In this document: in pieces, positions 1 through 8,350 of the stretch
Layout of the letters: each line of letters starts with the position of its first letter
Numbering within the stretch: position 1 is the stretch's first letter
Position numbers and translations under genes: made by a program
Origin: Actinomadura terrae
GTDB taxonomy: Bacteria > Actinomycetota > Actinomycetes > Streptosporangiales > Streptosporangiaceae
Direction: 5' to 3'
DNA length: 64,000 nucleotides
Assembly (NCBI RefSeq): GCF_022751215.1
Contig: NZ_JAICDG010000001.1
Span: 806,001-870,000 of the forward strand
Notes under the pieces: model-generated
What the model was told of the DNA's origin: nothing
Databases searched by the model: none
The model's input: only the letters and a program-made list of their open reading frames with translations

Positions 1-100
1 GATGTCACGTTTGCGTGGGCGGAGGGGTGTCCGATCGTTCAGGACGCTCTGGACGGCGGCCCGTCCTGGCCGGTTGGCCTGCTCCAATAGTCTGGAACGT

Positions 101-571
101 GTGATTCGAACTGCTACAGCCGATGACGTCCCCGCGATCCGGCAGCTGATCCGCGACCTGGCGGAGTACGAGCGGGCCCTGCACGAGGTGAAGGTCACCG
201 AGGAGCAGCTGCGCGCCGGCCTGTTCGGGGACGAGCCGCGCGTGTTCGCGCACGTCGCCGAGCATGAGGGACGGGTCGTCGGGTTCGCCATGTGGTTCCT
301 CACCTTCTCGACGTGGGAGGGCGTCCACGGGATCTACCTGGAGGACCTCTACGTCGACCCCGGCGTCCGGGGGCACGGGTACGGGAAGGCGCTGCTCACG
401 GAGCTGGCGCGGGTCGCCGACGAGAACGGGTACGCGCGGGTCGAATGGTCTGTCCTGAAGTGGAACACCCCGGCCATCGGCTTCTACGAGTCCCTCGGCG
501 CCCGCCCGCAGGACGAGTGGCAGGTGTACCGGCTCACCGGGGACGCTCTCACCAAGGTCGCCCGCGCCTGA
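101..571 (+). CDS. GNAT-family N-acetyltransferase
   Basis: Cytosolic acetyl-CoA-dependent N-acetyltransferase of about 156 residues. The reading frame is open to the window edge, but the GTG at 101 gives the usual GNAT N-terminus (IRTATADDVPAIRQL). The centre shows the strand and acetyl-CoA loop pattern: IYLEDLYVDPGVRGHGYGKALL, containing the R/Q-x-x-G-x-G/A motif as RGHGYG at about residues 95-100. It ends with the WN-x-x-A-x-x-FYES-x-GA signature seen in spermidine/diamine acetyltransferase-like members. Length and motifs fit the SAT-like branch of GNAT, so an amine substrate is plausible but not proven. It stands alone, converging on the M1 peptidase with a hairpin between them. An 11-bp tandem repeat runs over its stop codon. 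Confidence 0.85.
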   Translation: MIRTATADDVPAIRQLIRDLAEYERALHEVKVTEEQLRAGLFGDEPRVFAHVAEHEGRVVGFAMWFLTFSTWEGVHGIYLEDLYVDPGVRGHGYGKALLTELARVADENGYARVEWSVLKWNTPAIGFYESLGARPQDEWQVYRLTGDALTKVARA

Positions 572-599
572 AGCACGCCTGAAGCACGCCTGAGGCACA
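567..599. repeat. 11-bp tandem repeat, 3 units
   Basis: Units at 567-577 and 578-588 are identical (CCTGAAGCACG). The third, 589-599, differs at two or three positions. The first unit contains the TGA stop of the acetyltransferase, so unit gain or loss would not change the protein. Confidence 0.7.
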
Positions 600-608
600 C
601 GAAGCACA

Positions 609-635
609 TGAGGCCCGCCCTGGGGACGGGCCTCA
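609..635. terminator. Bidirectional hairpin between convergent genes
   Basis: TGAGGCCCG (609-617) pairs perfectly with CGGGCCTCA (627-635) across a 9-base loop. It lies between the stop of the acetyltransferase and the stop of the M1 peptidase, as expected for a shared terminator. There is no U-tract, as is common in actinobacteria. Confidence 0.6.
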
Positions 636-641
636 CGCGGG

Positions 642-2057
642 TCACCAGCTGGTCGGCTTGTCCTTGGTGTAGAGCCAGGCGTCGAACAGCCCGTCGAGCT
701 GCTTGTGGGAGATCCGTTCGGCGAGCGCGATGAACTGCTCGGTCGTCACGTTGCCGTTGCGGTGCGCGCTCGTCCACGTCTTCAGGAGGGCGAAGAAGGC
801 GCGGTCGCCGATGCGGTCGCGCAGGGCCTGGAGGGTGAGGCCGCCGCGCCAGTACGCGGTGAGGGTGAACAGCTCGTTCGCGCCCGGGTCGCCCGCCTGG
901 CGGTCGCGCCACAGCTCGTCGTAATACGGCCAGTCATCGGTCTTGGCGTAGAGGTTGTCGAAGGTCTGCTTCGCGGTCGGGCCGCCGTGCTGCTCGTCCC
1001 ACAGCCATTCGGCGTAGGTCGCGAAGCCCTCGTTGAGCCAGATGTCCTTCCAGCGCCGCACGCTGACGCTGTCGCCGAACCACTGGTGCGCCAGCTCGTG
1101 GACGATCGTCGGGGTGTCGGGCTGGTAGCCGTAGATCGGGCGGCTCTGCGTCTCCAGCGAGAAGGCCACGTCCACGCCGACGCGGATGCCGCCGGTCGAG
1201 GCGAAGGGGTAGCGGCCGAAGACCTTCTCCTCCCAGTCGATCGCCTTGATCGTGCCCTCGTGGATCGTCTTCAGCTCGCCCGCGCGGTTCGGCGCGACGG
1301 CGGTGATGACGGGGATGCCGCGCTGGGTGCGGCCCTTCTGGAGGGTGAACTTGCCGATGGCCAGCATCGCCAGGTAGCTCGCCATGGGGGAGCGCTCGTT
1401 CCACACGAATGTGGACTTCTCGCCGCGCGTCCACTCGCCGCCGGGCTGCCCGTTGGACAGCACCTGCGTGCCCTTGGGAACCGTCACGCGGTAGGTGTAG
1501 GTGGCCTTGTCGGACGGGTGGTCGTTGCTCGGGAACCAGGTGGACGCGCCGTCGGGCTCGCTGACGACGTAGGCGCCGTCCGGGGTCCTGATCCAGCCGA
1601 ATTCACCGAGGTCGGGGCGGGTCACGGATTTCGGCGTGCCCGCGTAGGCGACGGTGACGGTGAAGCGGCGTCCCTTCGGCAGGCCCTCGCGCGGGGTGAC
1701 CACGAGTTCCTGGCCCTCGCGGGTGAAGCGCGCGTTCCGGCCGTCCACCTGGACGCTCTTGACCGTGAGCTGCTTCAGGTCGAGGTCGAAGCGGGACAGG
1801 TCCTGGGTCGCGCGGGCCTTGATGCGGGCGGTCGCGACCAGCGCGTTGGAGGCGGGGGTGTAATCGAGCGACAGGTCATAGTGGGCGACGTCGTATCCGC
1901 CGTTCCCCTCCAGGGGGAAGTACGGGTCGCCCGCGCCGGGCGCGCCGGGGGAGAACCGGTGGCCGTGGGACGCGGCGATGGCGGGGGTCGCGGGTGCCAC
2001 GAGGCACGCCAGGGCGAGCGTGACCGCCGCCGTCGATCGGACGGGGCTGATGGGCAT
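642..2057 (-). CDS. Secreted M1-family metallopeptidase
   Basis: Zinc aminopeptidase of the gluzincin M1 family, about 471 residues and probably exported. The ATG at 2057 is preceded by GAGAGGA and begins a Sec signal peptide (MPISPVRSTAAVTLALACLVAP, cleavage near AIA-AS). The catalytic zinc site is intact: HELAH-QWFGD followed 18 residues later by NEGFATYAEW (HExxH-x18-E). An N-terminal beta-sandwich (DYTPASNALVATARI) precedes the catalytic domain. The protein is about half the length of classical aminopeptidase N and matches the short actinobacterial secreted M1 group. It probably trims peptides outside the cell; substrate is unknown. Confidence 0.9.
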   Translation of the reverse strand: MPISPVRSTAAVTLALACLVAPATPAIAASHGHRFSPGAPGAGDPYFPLEGNGGYDVAHYDLSLDYTPASNALVATARIKARATQDLSRFDLDLKQLTVKSVQVDGRNARFTREGQELVVTPREGLPKGRRFTVTVAYAGTPKSVTRPDLGEFGWIRTPDGAYVVSEPDGASTWFPSNDHPSDKATYTYRVTVPKGTQVLSNGQPGGEWTRGEKSTFVWNERSPMASYLAMLAIGKFTLQKGRTQRGIPVITAVAPNRAGELKTIHEGTIKAIDWEEKVFGRYPFASTGGIRVGVDVAFSLETQSRPIYGYQPDTPTIVHELAHQWFGDSVSVRRWKDIWLNEGFATYAEWLWDEQHGGPTAKQTFDNLYAKTDDWPYYDELWRDRQAGDPGANELFTLTAYWRGGLTLQALRDRIGDRAFFALLKTWTSAHRNGNVTTEQFIALAERISHKQLDGLFDAWLYTKDKPTSW

Positions 2058-2133
2058 GGTTCGTCCTCTCTCTGGCTGTGCGCCATAGAAGATCACGCCA
2101 TGTCGGGAAATGTCAGTCTCATCCGAATACGCC

Positions 2134-2165
2134 GTGGGGGCCGTCCGAAACCGGACGGCCCCCAC
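2134..2165 (-). terminator. Terminator after sodN
   Basis: A perfect 14-bp stem, GTGGGGGCCGTCCG (2134-2147) with its complement (2152-2165), closes on a 4-base AAAC loop. It begins 19 bases downstream of the sodN stop on the minus strand and insulates the M1 gene. Confidence 0.75.
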
Positions 2166-2184
2166 GACCCGACGCGGAACCGCG

Positions 2185-2586
2185 TCACGCCTGCTTGGTC
2201 TCCCAGAAGATCTTGTCGATCTCCGCGATCTTGGCCAGCAGCTCCTCGGCCACCGTGACGTCCATGCTCCCCTTGGTGCCGGTCGCGCCGGCGAGCTTGG
2301 TGGCCTCGTTGAACAGCTGGTGCAGCTGCGGGTACTTCTCGAAGTGCGGCGGCTTGAAGTAGTCGGTCCACAGCACCCACAGGTGCTCCTTGACCAGCTG
2401 CGACCGCTGCTCCTTGATCAGGATCGCGCGGGCGCGGAACTCCGGGTCCTCATTGGACGCGTACTTCTCGGCGATCGCCTTGACCGACTCGGCCTCGATC
2501 CTGGCCTGCGCCGGGTCGTAGACGCCACACGGCAGGTCGCAGTGCGCGGAGACCGTGGTCTTCGGGCGCAGAAGCTTGAGCAACAC
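2185..2586 (-). CDS. sodN: Nickel-containing superoxide dismutase
   Basis: Cytosolic Ni-SOD, converting superoxide to oxygen and hydrogen peroxide. The nickel hook HCDLPCGVYDPAQARIEAES is complete: His1, Cys2 and Cys6 of the mature protein are present. I choose the GTG at 2586 over the ATG at 2616 because it has an AAGGGAA ribosome site about 8 bases upstream and leaves exactly 14 residues (MLLKLLRPKTTVSA) before the mature His, the propeptide length of Streptomyces SodN. The precursor is then 133 residues. It is divergent from sodX, the protease that removes this propeptide. In related bacteria sodN responds to nickel through Nur; no Nur site was identified here. Confidence 0.95.
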   Translation of the reverse strand: MLLKLLRPKTTVSAHCDLPCGVYDPAQARIEAESVKAIAEKYASNEDPEFRARAILIKEQRSQLVKEHLWVLWTDYFKPPHFEKYPQLHQLFNEATKLAGATGTKGSMDVTVAEELLAKIAEIDKIFWETKQA

Positions 2587-2771
2587 CTGCGATTCCCTTC
2601 CCTCGTTTCGGATCATGCTCAGGGCACCGACATTACCCTCGTGCCCCTGGGCCCGTCCGGCCAGGGCGCTCGGTAATTCGGCCTAAGACTCCGGCCTCCT
2701 GGCGGCCCGGAACCCCTCCGGTAGCGTCATCACCGGAGACAGCCGAAGTATGCGGACGGGAAAGGGGAGCC

Positions 2772-3299
2772 GTGCCGATCCTCACGCGCCGTTTCGCCGT
2801 GTTCTTCGTGCTGGCGGGGACGGTGCTGTACGTGCTGCTCCGGGGGCGCGGGAGGCTGCGCGCGGTCGCCGTGGAGGGCGACTCGATGCTGCCGACGCTG
2901 CGGCCCGGCGACTGGCTCCTCGTGCACGTCACGGAACACGGCGCCACGGGACACAGCGCCACAGGCCACGGGGCCACAGCACACGGCGCCGCGGGACGCG
3001 TCGCTGCGGGCGATGTCGTCGTCGCGCGCCATCCGGGCCGTCCCGACCTGCTCGTGGTGAAACGCGCGGCCTACCGCACGGACACCGGATGGTGGCTGGA
3101 GAGCGACAACCAGCGCGCTCCCGGCCGCAGCGACAGCTGGGACTTCGGCGCCGTCCCCGACCACCTCCTCGTCGGACGCGTCGTCGCGCGCTACTGGCCG
3201 CCGTCGCGCGCCGGACGGCGGATCGCCATCAGCGGCACGCCCGGATGGGAACCGGACGCCGGGCCGGTGGCCCCGCCGCCGCAGAGGTCGCAGCAGTAG
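2772..3299 (+). CDS. sodX: Ni-SOD maturation signal peptidase-like protease
   Basis: S26-type protease that cleaves the SodN propeptide to expose the nickel-binding N-terminus. GTG at 2772 follows AAAGGGGAG. One N-terminal membrane segment (FAVFFVLAGTVLYVLL) precedes the catalytic Ser motif GDSMLPTLRPGDWLL and the catalytic Lys in LVVKRAAYR. The protein has 175 residues, longer than typical SodX because of about 20 extra residues (roughly 57-76) made of four H-[GS]-A-[TA]-[GA] pentapeptides between Ser and Lys. The last 109 bases overlap the convergent CGNR-like gene. Family assignment is strong because of the motifs and the adjacent sodN. Confidence 0.9.
   Translation: MPILTRRFAVFFVLAGTVLYVLLRGRGRLRAVAVEGDSMLPTLRPGDWLLVHVTEHGATGHSATGHGATAHGAAGRVAAGDVVVARHPGRPDLLVVKRAAYRTDTGWWLESDNQRAPGRSDSWDFGAVPDHLLVGRVVARYWPPSRAGRRIAISGTPGWEPDAGPVAPPPQRSQQ
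2940..2999 (+). repeat. 15-bp tandem repeat inside sodX, 4 units
   Basis: Four degenerate 15-bp units (2940-2954, 2955-2969, 2970-2984, 2985-2999) encode HGATG, HSATG, HGATA and HGAAG. They form a histidine-bearing insertion between the two catalytic residues of the protease. Confidence 0.75.
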
Positions 3300-3763
3300 C
3301 GCGGCGTGCGGCTCGTCGCGGCGGTGAGGTACACGCGCTCGCAGCCCTCCACCCGGCACACTCCCAGCGCGCCGATGCCCCGCGAGCCGATCCGGGCGGC
3401 GAGGCCCATCGCGGCGCGCGCGGCGACCCGGTCGGGGACCGAGCCGTCCTCGTTGAGGTGCAGGTGCCAGCCCTGGCCGTCGTGCCGGGTCAGCGTCGGG
3501 TGCACCGGATAGCGGATGAGCAGGGTGTTGAGACGCTCGATCGCGTCCAGTTCGTCCCCGCGCGCGGCGGAGACGAAGACGGCGCGCAGTTCGGCGCGCA
3601 GTTCGCGCATGGCGTCCAGATCGCGGCGCGCCGTCCGACCCCCCAGATACGGCCGGCGCAGCAGCAGGGCGCGCAGCCCTTCGAGATCACGCAGCTCGTC
3701 CCGGTGGGGCTGGTGCGTGTTCACGAGATCGACCGCCAGGTCCGCGTAAGAGGCGAGGTCCAC
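3191..3763 (-). CDS. CGNR zinc-finger / ABATE-type putative transcriptional regulator
   Basis: Protein of 190 residues. GTG at 3763 follows GGGAG. The N-terminal part (ASYADLAVDLVNTH through VHPTLTRHDGQGWHLHL) matches the ABATE stress-sensor-like domain. The C-terminal part has the paired cysteines of a zinc knuckle, CRVEGC and YCCDLC, about 20 residues apart. The family's hallmark after the last cysteine (GNR or ANR) is replaced by GGGATG, so DNA binding may be altered. The 3' end runs 109 bases into convergent sodX. The role is inferred from family only. Confidence 0.75.
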   Translation of the reverse strand: MDLASYADLAVDLVNTHQPHRDELRDLEGLRALLLRRPYLGGRTARRDLDAMRELRAELRAVFVSAARGDELDAIERLNTLLIRYPVHPTLTRHDGQGWHLHLNEDGSVPDRVAARAAMGLAARIGSRGIGALGVCRVEGCERVYLTAATSRTPRYCCDLCGGGATGPASGSHPGVPLMAIRRPARDGGQ

Positions 3764-3848
3764 ATTCGCTCCCGACGGGTCAAACCTGATCGTCGAATCC
3801 CAGGAATCATTCCCCCGTGGTGAGAATTACACCGTCACTTTTAGAGCG

Positions 3849-3886
3849 GACGGCCCGCGCCCCAGGTGAGGCGCGGGCCGTCCGGA
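3849..3886 (-). terminator. Terminator after malic enzyme
   Basis: A perfect 15-bp inverted repeat (3849-3863 with 3872-3886, CGGACGGCCCGCGCC and its complement) closes on an 8-base loop. It lies 28 bases beyond the malic enzyme stop on the minus strand. Confidence 0.75.
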
Positions 3887-3913
3887 AAAGGACAACGGAA
3901 TTGGTCCTGTGGA

Positions 3914-5164
3914 TCAGATCCGGTTGACCCCCTCCGCGCGGGCCTGGGCGGCGACCGCGTCCGCCACGGCGGGCGCGACGCGCTCGTCGAACGGGCCGGG
4001 GATCACGTAGTCGGCCGTCAGGTCGTCGCCGACGATCCCGGCGAGCGCGTTCGCGGCGGCCAGCTTCATGCCCTCGGTGATCGAGTGCGCCCGCACGTCC
4101 AGCGCGCCCCGGAAGATGCCGGGGAAGGCCAGCACGTTGTTGATCTGGTTCGGGAAGTCGCTGCGGCCGGTCGCCACGACCCTGGCGTGCCGCCGCGCGA
4201 CCTCCGGCGGCACCTCGGGGGTCGGGTTCGACAGCGCGAACACGATCGCGTCCTCGGCCATCGTCGCGACGCACGACTCCTGGACGGTGCTGCCCGACAG
4301 CCCGACGAACACGTCGGCGCCGCGCAGCGCCTCCTCGGTGGAGCCGGTCAGCCGCGCCTTGTTCGTGATCTCGGCGATCTTCGCCTTGGCCGGGTTCAGC
4401 CCGTCCCGGCCCTGGTAGATCAGTCCCTTGCTGTCCGACAGCGCGAGGTCGCCGATGCCGGCCTCGACCAGGATGCGCGACACCGCGATTCCGGACGCGC
4501 CCGCCCCGGCCACGACCGCGCGCAGCTCCGACAGCGGCTTGCCGACGAGCCGGGCCGCGTTGGTCAGCGCGGCGAGCGCCACGATCGCGGTGCCGTGCTG
4601 GTCGTCGTGGAAGACCGGGATGTCGAGCGCGGCGCGCAGCCGGTCCTCGATCTCGAAGCACCGGGGGGCGCTGATGTCCTCCAGGTTGATGCCGCCGAAG
4701 CTCGGCGCCATCGCGGTCACGATGCCGACGATCTCGTCGACGCCGGTGGTGTTCAGCGCGATCGGCACCGAGTCGAGCCCGGCGAACTCCTTGAACAGCA
4801 GGGACTTGCCCTCCATCACCGGCATGGACGCGGCCGGGCCGATGTCGCCGAGCCCGAGCACCGCGGTGCCGTCGGTGACGACCGCGACGACCCTGGAGGT
4901 CCAGGTGTAGTCGTAGGCCAGCTCCGGGTCGTCGGCGATCGCCGTGCAGACCCGCGCGACGCCCGGCGTGTAGGCGAGCGAGAGGTCGTCGGCGTTGCGG
5001 ACGGGTATGGTCGAGCGCATCTCCAGCTTCCCGCCGCGGTGCAGCGGGAAGGCCGGATCGTCGTCATGAGCGTGTTTCCGTGCTTGATGGTTCTGTGCTT
5101 GATTGCTCTGCGCGGAATGGTTCGGTGCGTGATGTTTCTGAGTGGGAATGGCCTCGGCAGCCAC
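3914..5164 (-). CDS. NAD(P)-dependent malic enzyme
   Basis: Oxidative decarboxylation of malate to pyruvate in the cytosol, feeding pyruvate or NAD(P)H metabolism. The malic domain (PAFPLHRGGKLEMRSTIPVRNADDLSLAYTPGVA) and the Rossmann domain (VVAGAGASGIAVSRILVEAG) are both present, with DDQHGTA of the active site. The core length of about 390 residues fits small bacterial malic enzymes. The start is uncertain. GTG at 5164 has AGGGG a few bases upstream and is chosen; GTG at 5236 in frame has no clear ribosome site. Either way the first ~30 residues are a His/Asn/Gln-rich repeat not found in the catalytic fold. Confidence 0.9.
   Translation of the reverse strand: MAAEAIPTQKHHAPNHSAQSNQAQNHQARKHAHDDDPAFPLHRGGKLEMRSTIPVRNADDLSLAYTPGVARVCTAIADDPELAYDYTWTSRVVAVVTDGTAVLGLGDIGPAASMPVMEGKSLLFKEFAGLDSVPIALNTTGVDEIVGIVTAMAPSFGGINLEDISAPRCFEIEDRLRAALDIPVFHDDQHGTAIVALAALTNAARLVGKPLSELRAVVAGAGASGIAVSRILVEAGIGDLALSDSKGLIYQGRDGLNPAKAKIAEITNKARLTGSTEEALRGADVFVGLSGSTVQESCVATMAEDAIVFALSNPTPEVPPEVARRHARVVATGRSDFPNQINNVLAFPGIFRGALDVRAHSITEGMKLAAANALAGIVGDDLTADYVIPGPFDERVAPAVADAVAAQARAEGVNRI
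5076..5150 (-). repeat. 15-bp tandem repeat at the 5' end of malic enzyme, 5 units
   Basis: Five degenerate 15-bp units starting at 5076, 5091, 5106, 5121 and 5136, visibly lower in GC than the surroundings. On the coding strand they specify pentapeptides such as HHAPN, HSAQS, NQAQN and HQARK, forming a polar, probably disordered N-terminal tail. Confidence 0.7.
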
Positions 5165-5577
5165 AGCGACCCCTGTCTGTGAATGTTGGCTTTCGGGCGA
5201 TGCCGCCGCGGTGGTGGCGGACTGGTGGCCGATCACCTGGTGGACATCTCGCGACGCACGGGGGTCACCCGTTGCCCGATTGTGTCATATGCCCCTTGAG
5301 CTTCTCCGGAGAATGCGCGGTGGCGATCGTCACCCGGCGCGCACGCGCCGGACGTCCGGGTGATCGCCGAGGTGGTCGCGGGGGCGCTCGCGGGCGGTTG
5401 CCCGAAGTAGTTGGGCGACCGCTGTGAGTGGGCAGGACGAGGGTGACGTACGGGCAGGCTTCGTCGTTGCGTGATTGTTTCGGAGCCTTTATCCAGATCA
5501 GGGATGTTGTACGCAAAAATGTGCTCTTGCCCCCCGGGCCGTCCGGATCCGGGGGAAACACCACTGGAGGGGGACCC
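5165..5577. other. Intergenic region between malic enzyme and the ABC operon
   Basis: No gene is supported here. It should hold divergent promoters for the malic enzyme and the transporter, but no convincing -35/-10 pair was found. A 7-bp hairpin (CCCCCGG 5531-5537 with CCGGGGG 5549-5555) lies in the likely leader of the transporter mRNA, just before the GGAGGGGG ribosome site at 5566-5573. Confidence 0.5.
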
Positions 5578-6486
5578 GTGACCACCGGTTCTCTGCGCCG
5601 CCGCGCCGTCGCCGCGTCCGCGCTCGTGCTGACGGGCGCCCTCGCGCTCGCGGCGTGCGGCGAGAAGAAGGAGTCCACCGAGCCGACGGCGTCGATCACG
5701 CCGAAGGGCGGCCCGGACAGCAAGCTCGCGGCCATGGTGCCGGCCGAGGTCAAGGCCGACGGGGTCATCAAGATCGGCTCCGACACCACCTACGCCCCCG
5801 CCGAGTTCCTCGACAACAACAAGGTGGTCGGGTTCGACGTCGACCTGTTCGACGCCGCCGCCGCCAAGCTCGGGTTGAAGACCCAGTGGATCACCACGCC
5901 GTTCACCGGAGTGATCACCGGCGTGAAGTCCGGGAAGTACGAGGCCGGCATCTCCTCGCTTACGATCAACCCGGAGCGGCTCAAGGACACGGAGATGGTG
6001 AGCTACTTCAACGCGCCCATCCAGTGGGTCGTGAAGAAGGGCAACCCGCTGGGCATCCAGTTGGAGAACCCGTGCGGGAAGAAGGTGGCGGTGCAGACCG
6101 GCACCGTCGAGGTCCCCGACCTCCAGAAGCGGTCGAAGGACTGCAAGACCGCGGGCAAGCCGGAGATCAAGATCGACCAGTTCCAGGACCAGAGCACCGC
6201 CACCGCCGCGGTCGCCTCCGGCAAGGACGACGCGGGCTCCGCCGACTACCCCGTCTTCGTCGACGCCGTCGAGAAGTCCAGGGGCCAGCTCGAACTGCTC
6301 GGCGAGCCCTACGGGCAGGCGCCGTACGGCGTCGCGCTGAAGAAGGGCCAGACGCAGTTCGCCGAGGCGCTCGCGGGCGCCTACAAGGCGATCATCACCG
6401 ACGGCACCTACCAGCGCGTCCTGGACAAGTGGAAGGTCGGCAAGGGCGCGATCACCGACCCGGCCGTGAACCCGAAGGTCTCCTGA
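5578..6486 (+). CDS. Polar amino-acid ABC transporter, solute-binding lipoprotein
   Basis: Extracellular ligand-binding protein anchored to the membrane by a lipid. GTG at 5578 has a strong GGAGGGGG upstream. Residues 1-26 are a lipoprotein signal peptide, with the lipobox LAAC putting the modified cysteine at residue 27. The mature part begins near GVIKIGSDTTYAPAEFLDNNKVVGFDVDLFDA, the usual first strand of family 3 (amino-acid) binding proteins, and has CGKKVAVQTGTVE in the hinge region. It has 302 residues. It is first of three genes (binding protein, permease, ATPase) with a 4-base gap and an ATGA overlap. Substrate is probably a polar amino acid; glutamate cannot be distinguished from others. 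Confidence 0.92.
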   Translation: MTTGSLRRRAVAASALVLTGALALAACGEKKESTEPTASITPKGGPDSKLAAMVPAEVKADGVIKIGSDTTYAPAEFLDNNKVVGFDVDLFDAAAAKLGLKTQWITTPFTGVITGVKSGKYEAGISSLTINPERLKDTEMVSYFNAPIQWVVKKGNPLGIQLENPCGKKVAVQTGTVEVPDLQKRSKDCKTAGKPEIKIDQFQDQSTATAAVASGKDDAGSADYPVFVDAVEKSRGQLELLGEPYGQAPYGVALKKGQTQFAEALAGAYKAIITDGTYQRVLDKWKVGKGAITDPAVNPKVS

Positions 6487-6490
6487 CCGG

Positions 6491-7489
6491 ATGTCGGACG
6501 ACAAGAAGCCCGGCGAACAGCCCGGGACACCCGACCTCGTGAAGCCGGACGGGACGCGGCCCGAGGCCATCAAGGCCGTGCCCGTCCGGCATCCCGGCCG
6601 CTGGGTCGCGGTGGCGGTGCTCGCCGTCCTGGCCGCGATGTTCGTGCACATGCTGGTCACGAACAAGCAGTTCCAGTGGTCGTTCATCATCGACAACGCC
6701 TTCCGCCCGAACGTCGTCGAGGGCGTGCGGACCACCGTCCTGCTGACGGTGCTGTCGATGATCATCGGCGTGGTGCTGGGGATCGTGCTCGCGGTCATGC
6801 GGCTCTCGGGCAACCCCATCCTCAGCGGGGTCGCGTGGGTCTACACCTGGTTCTTCCGGGCCGTGCCCCGGCTGGTCCTCGCCGTCATGTTCGGCAACAT
6901 GGGGATCCTGTACGCCAAGTACCACGTCGGCGGCGTCCCCTTCGCGGGCCAGCTCGGCGACGCGCTCGGCGTGGACATGGACGCCACGCTGTTCACCGTC
7001 GACGCCAACACGATCCTGACCGGGTTCATGGCCGGCCTGCTCGCGCTCGCCCTCTCGGAGGGCGCCTACATGGCCGAGATCGTCCGGGCCGGGATGCTGT
7101 CGGTGGACCCCGGGCAGAACGAGGCGGCGGGCGCGCTCGGCATGTCCCGCATGCTGGCGATGCGGCGGATCGTCCTGCCGCAGGCCATGCGGGTGATCGT
7201 GCCGCCGACCGGCAACGAGACGATCGCGATGCTCAAGGACACGGCGCTGGTGGCCTTCGTCCCCGTCAACAACGAGCTGTTCTTCCAGCTCAAGTCGGTC
7301 GGCGACAAGTCGTTCAACGTCTTTCCGATGCTGGTGGCGGCGTGCATGTGGTACCTGCTCCTGTCCAGCTTCCTGCTGGTCGCGCAGTACTACCTGGAGC
7401 GGTACTTCGCCCGCGGCAGCGGGGTCCCCGCGCACAAGCGCGCCGGGCTGCGCGCGCTCGGTTTCGGCAGCGGCGGAGGAGGGGCATGA
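6491..7489 (+). CDS. Amino-acid ABC transporter permease
   Basis: Membrane component of the importer, 332 residues. After a ~40-residue cytosolic N-terminus come about five membrane helices ([89 protein letters not shown]). The EAA loop that docks the ATPase is clear: [21 protein letters not shown]. It starts four bases after the binding-protein stop with no evident ribosome site, suggesting translational coupling, and its stop overlaps the ATPase start (ATGA). Confidence 0.92.
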   Translation: MSDDKKPGEQPGTPDLVKPDGTRPEAIKAVPVRHPGRWVAVAVLAVLAAMFVHMLVTNKQFQWSFIIDNAFRPNVVEGVRTTVLLTVLSMIIGVVLGIVLAVMRLSGNPILSGVAWVYTWFFRAVPRLVLAVMFGNMGILYAKYHVGGVPFAGQLGDALGVDMDATLFTVDANTILTGFMAGLLALALSEGAYMAEIVRAGMLSVDPGQNEAAGALGMSRMLAMRRIVLPQAMRVIVPPTGNETIAMLKDTALVAFVPVNNELFFQLKSVGDKSFNVFPMLVAACMWYLLLSSFLLVAQYYLERYFARGSGVPAHKRAGLRALGFGSGGGGA

Positions 7490-8268
7490 GCGTGCCGGAC
7501 GGCGCCGAGGGCCTGATGGTCAAGGCCGAGTCGGTGCACAAGCACTTCGGGCGGCTGGAGGTGCTCAAGGGCATCGACCTGGAGGTCTCGCCCGGCGAGG
7601 TGATGTGCGTGCTCGGCCCGTCCGGGTCGGGCAAGTCGACGTTCCTGCGGTGCGTCAACCACCTGGAGAAGATCGACGCCGGACGGCTGTGGGTGAACGG
7701 CCACCTCATGGGCTACCGGCAGAAGGGCGACCGGCTCTACGAGCTGCGCGACCGGGAGGTCTCCGAGCAGCGCCGCGAGATCGGCATGGTGTTCCAGCGC
7801 TTCAACCTCTTCCCGCACATGACCGCGATGGAGAACGTGTGCGAGGCGCCGGTCCACGTCCGGCGCAAGAGCAAGGCGGAGGCGCGCGAGCGCGGCGCGG
7901 CGCTGCTGGAGCGGGTCGGGCTCGCGGACAAGACCGACAGCTACCCCTCGCAGCTCTCGGGCGGCCAGCAGCAGCGGGTCGCGATCGCCCGCGCGCTCGC
8001 GATGGAGCCCAAGCTGATGCTGTTCGACGAGCCGACCTCCGCGCTCGACCCCGAGCTGGTCGGCGAGGTCCTGGAGGTCATGAAGCAGCTCGCGCTGGAC
8101 GGCATGACCATGATCGTCGTGACCCACGAGATCGGGTTCGCGCGGGAGGTCGGCGACACGCTCGTCTTCCTGGACGGCGGTGTCGTGGTGGAGAAGGGCA
8201 CGCCGGAGGAGGTCATCTCCAACCCGCGGAACCGCCGCACGCAGGACTTCCTCTCCAGGGTCCTCTGA
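7486..8268 (+). CDS. Amino-acid ABC transporter ATP-binding protein
   Basis: Energises the importer at the inner membrane face, 260 residues. All nucleotide-binding motifs are intact: Walker [10 protein letters not shown] (about 44-52), Q-loop FQRFNLFPH, signature [16 protein letters not shown], Walker [14 protein letters not shown] and switch VTHE. The sequence resembles GlnQ/GltL-type ATPases of polar amino-acid importers. ATG at 7486 follows GGAGGAGGGG. It ends the operon; an imperfect hairpin follows. Confidence 0.95.
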   Translation: MSVPDGAEGLMVKAESVHKHFGRLEVLKGIDLEVSPGEVMCVLGPSGSGKSTFLRCVNHLEKIDAGRLWVNGHLMGYRQKGDRLYELRDREVSEQRREIGMVFQRFNLFPHMTAMENVCEAPVHVRRKSKAEARERGAALLERVGLADKTDSYPSQLSGGQQQRVAIARALAMEPKLMLFDEPTSALDPELVGEVLEVMKQLALDGMTMIVVTHEIGFAREVGDTLVFLDGGVVVEKGTPEEVISNPRNRRTQDFLSRVL

Positions 8269-8279
8269 CGCGCGCCCGG

Positions 8280-8316
8280 CGGCCCGTCCTCTTCCCGCTG
8301 CGGCGGGGGCGGGCCG
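8280..8316 (+). terminator. Possible terminator after the ABC operon
   Basis: CGGCCCG (8280-8286) pairs with CGGGCCG (8310-8316), with further partial pairing inside the loop. It begins 11 bases after the ATPase stop. Confidence 0.4.
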
Positions 8317-8350
8317 TCCGGCGCGGGGACGGCGGGTTAGTGTGCCGTGC

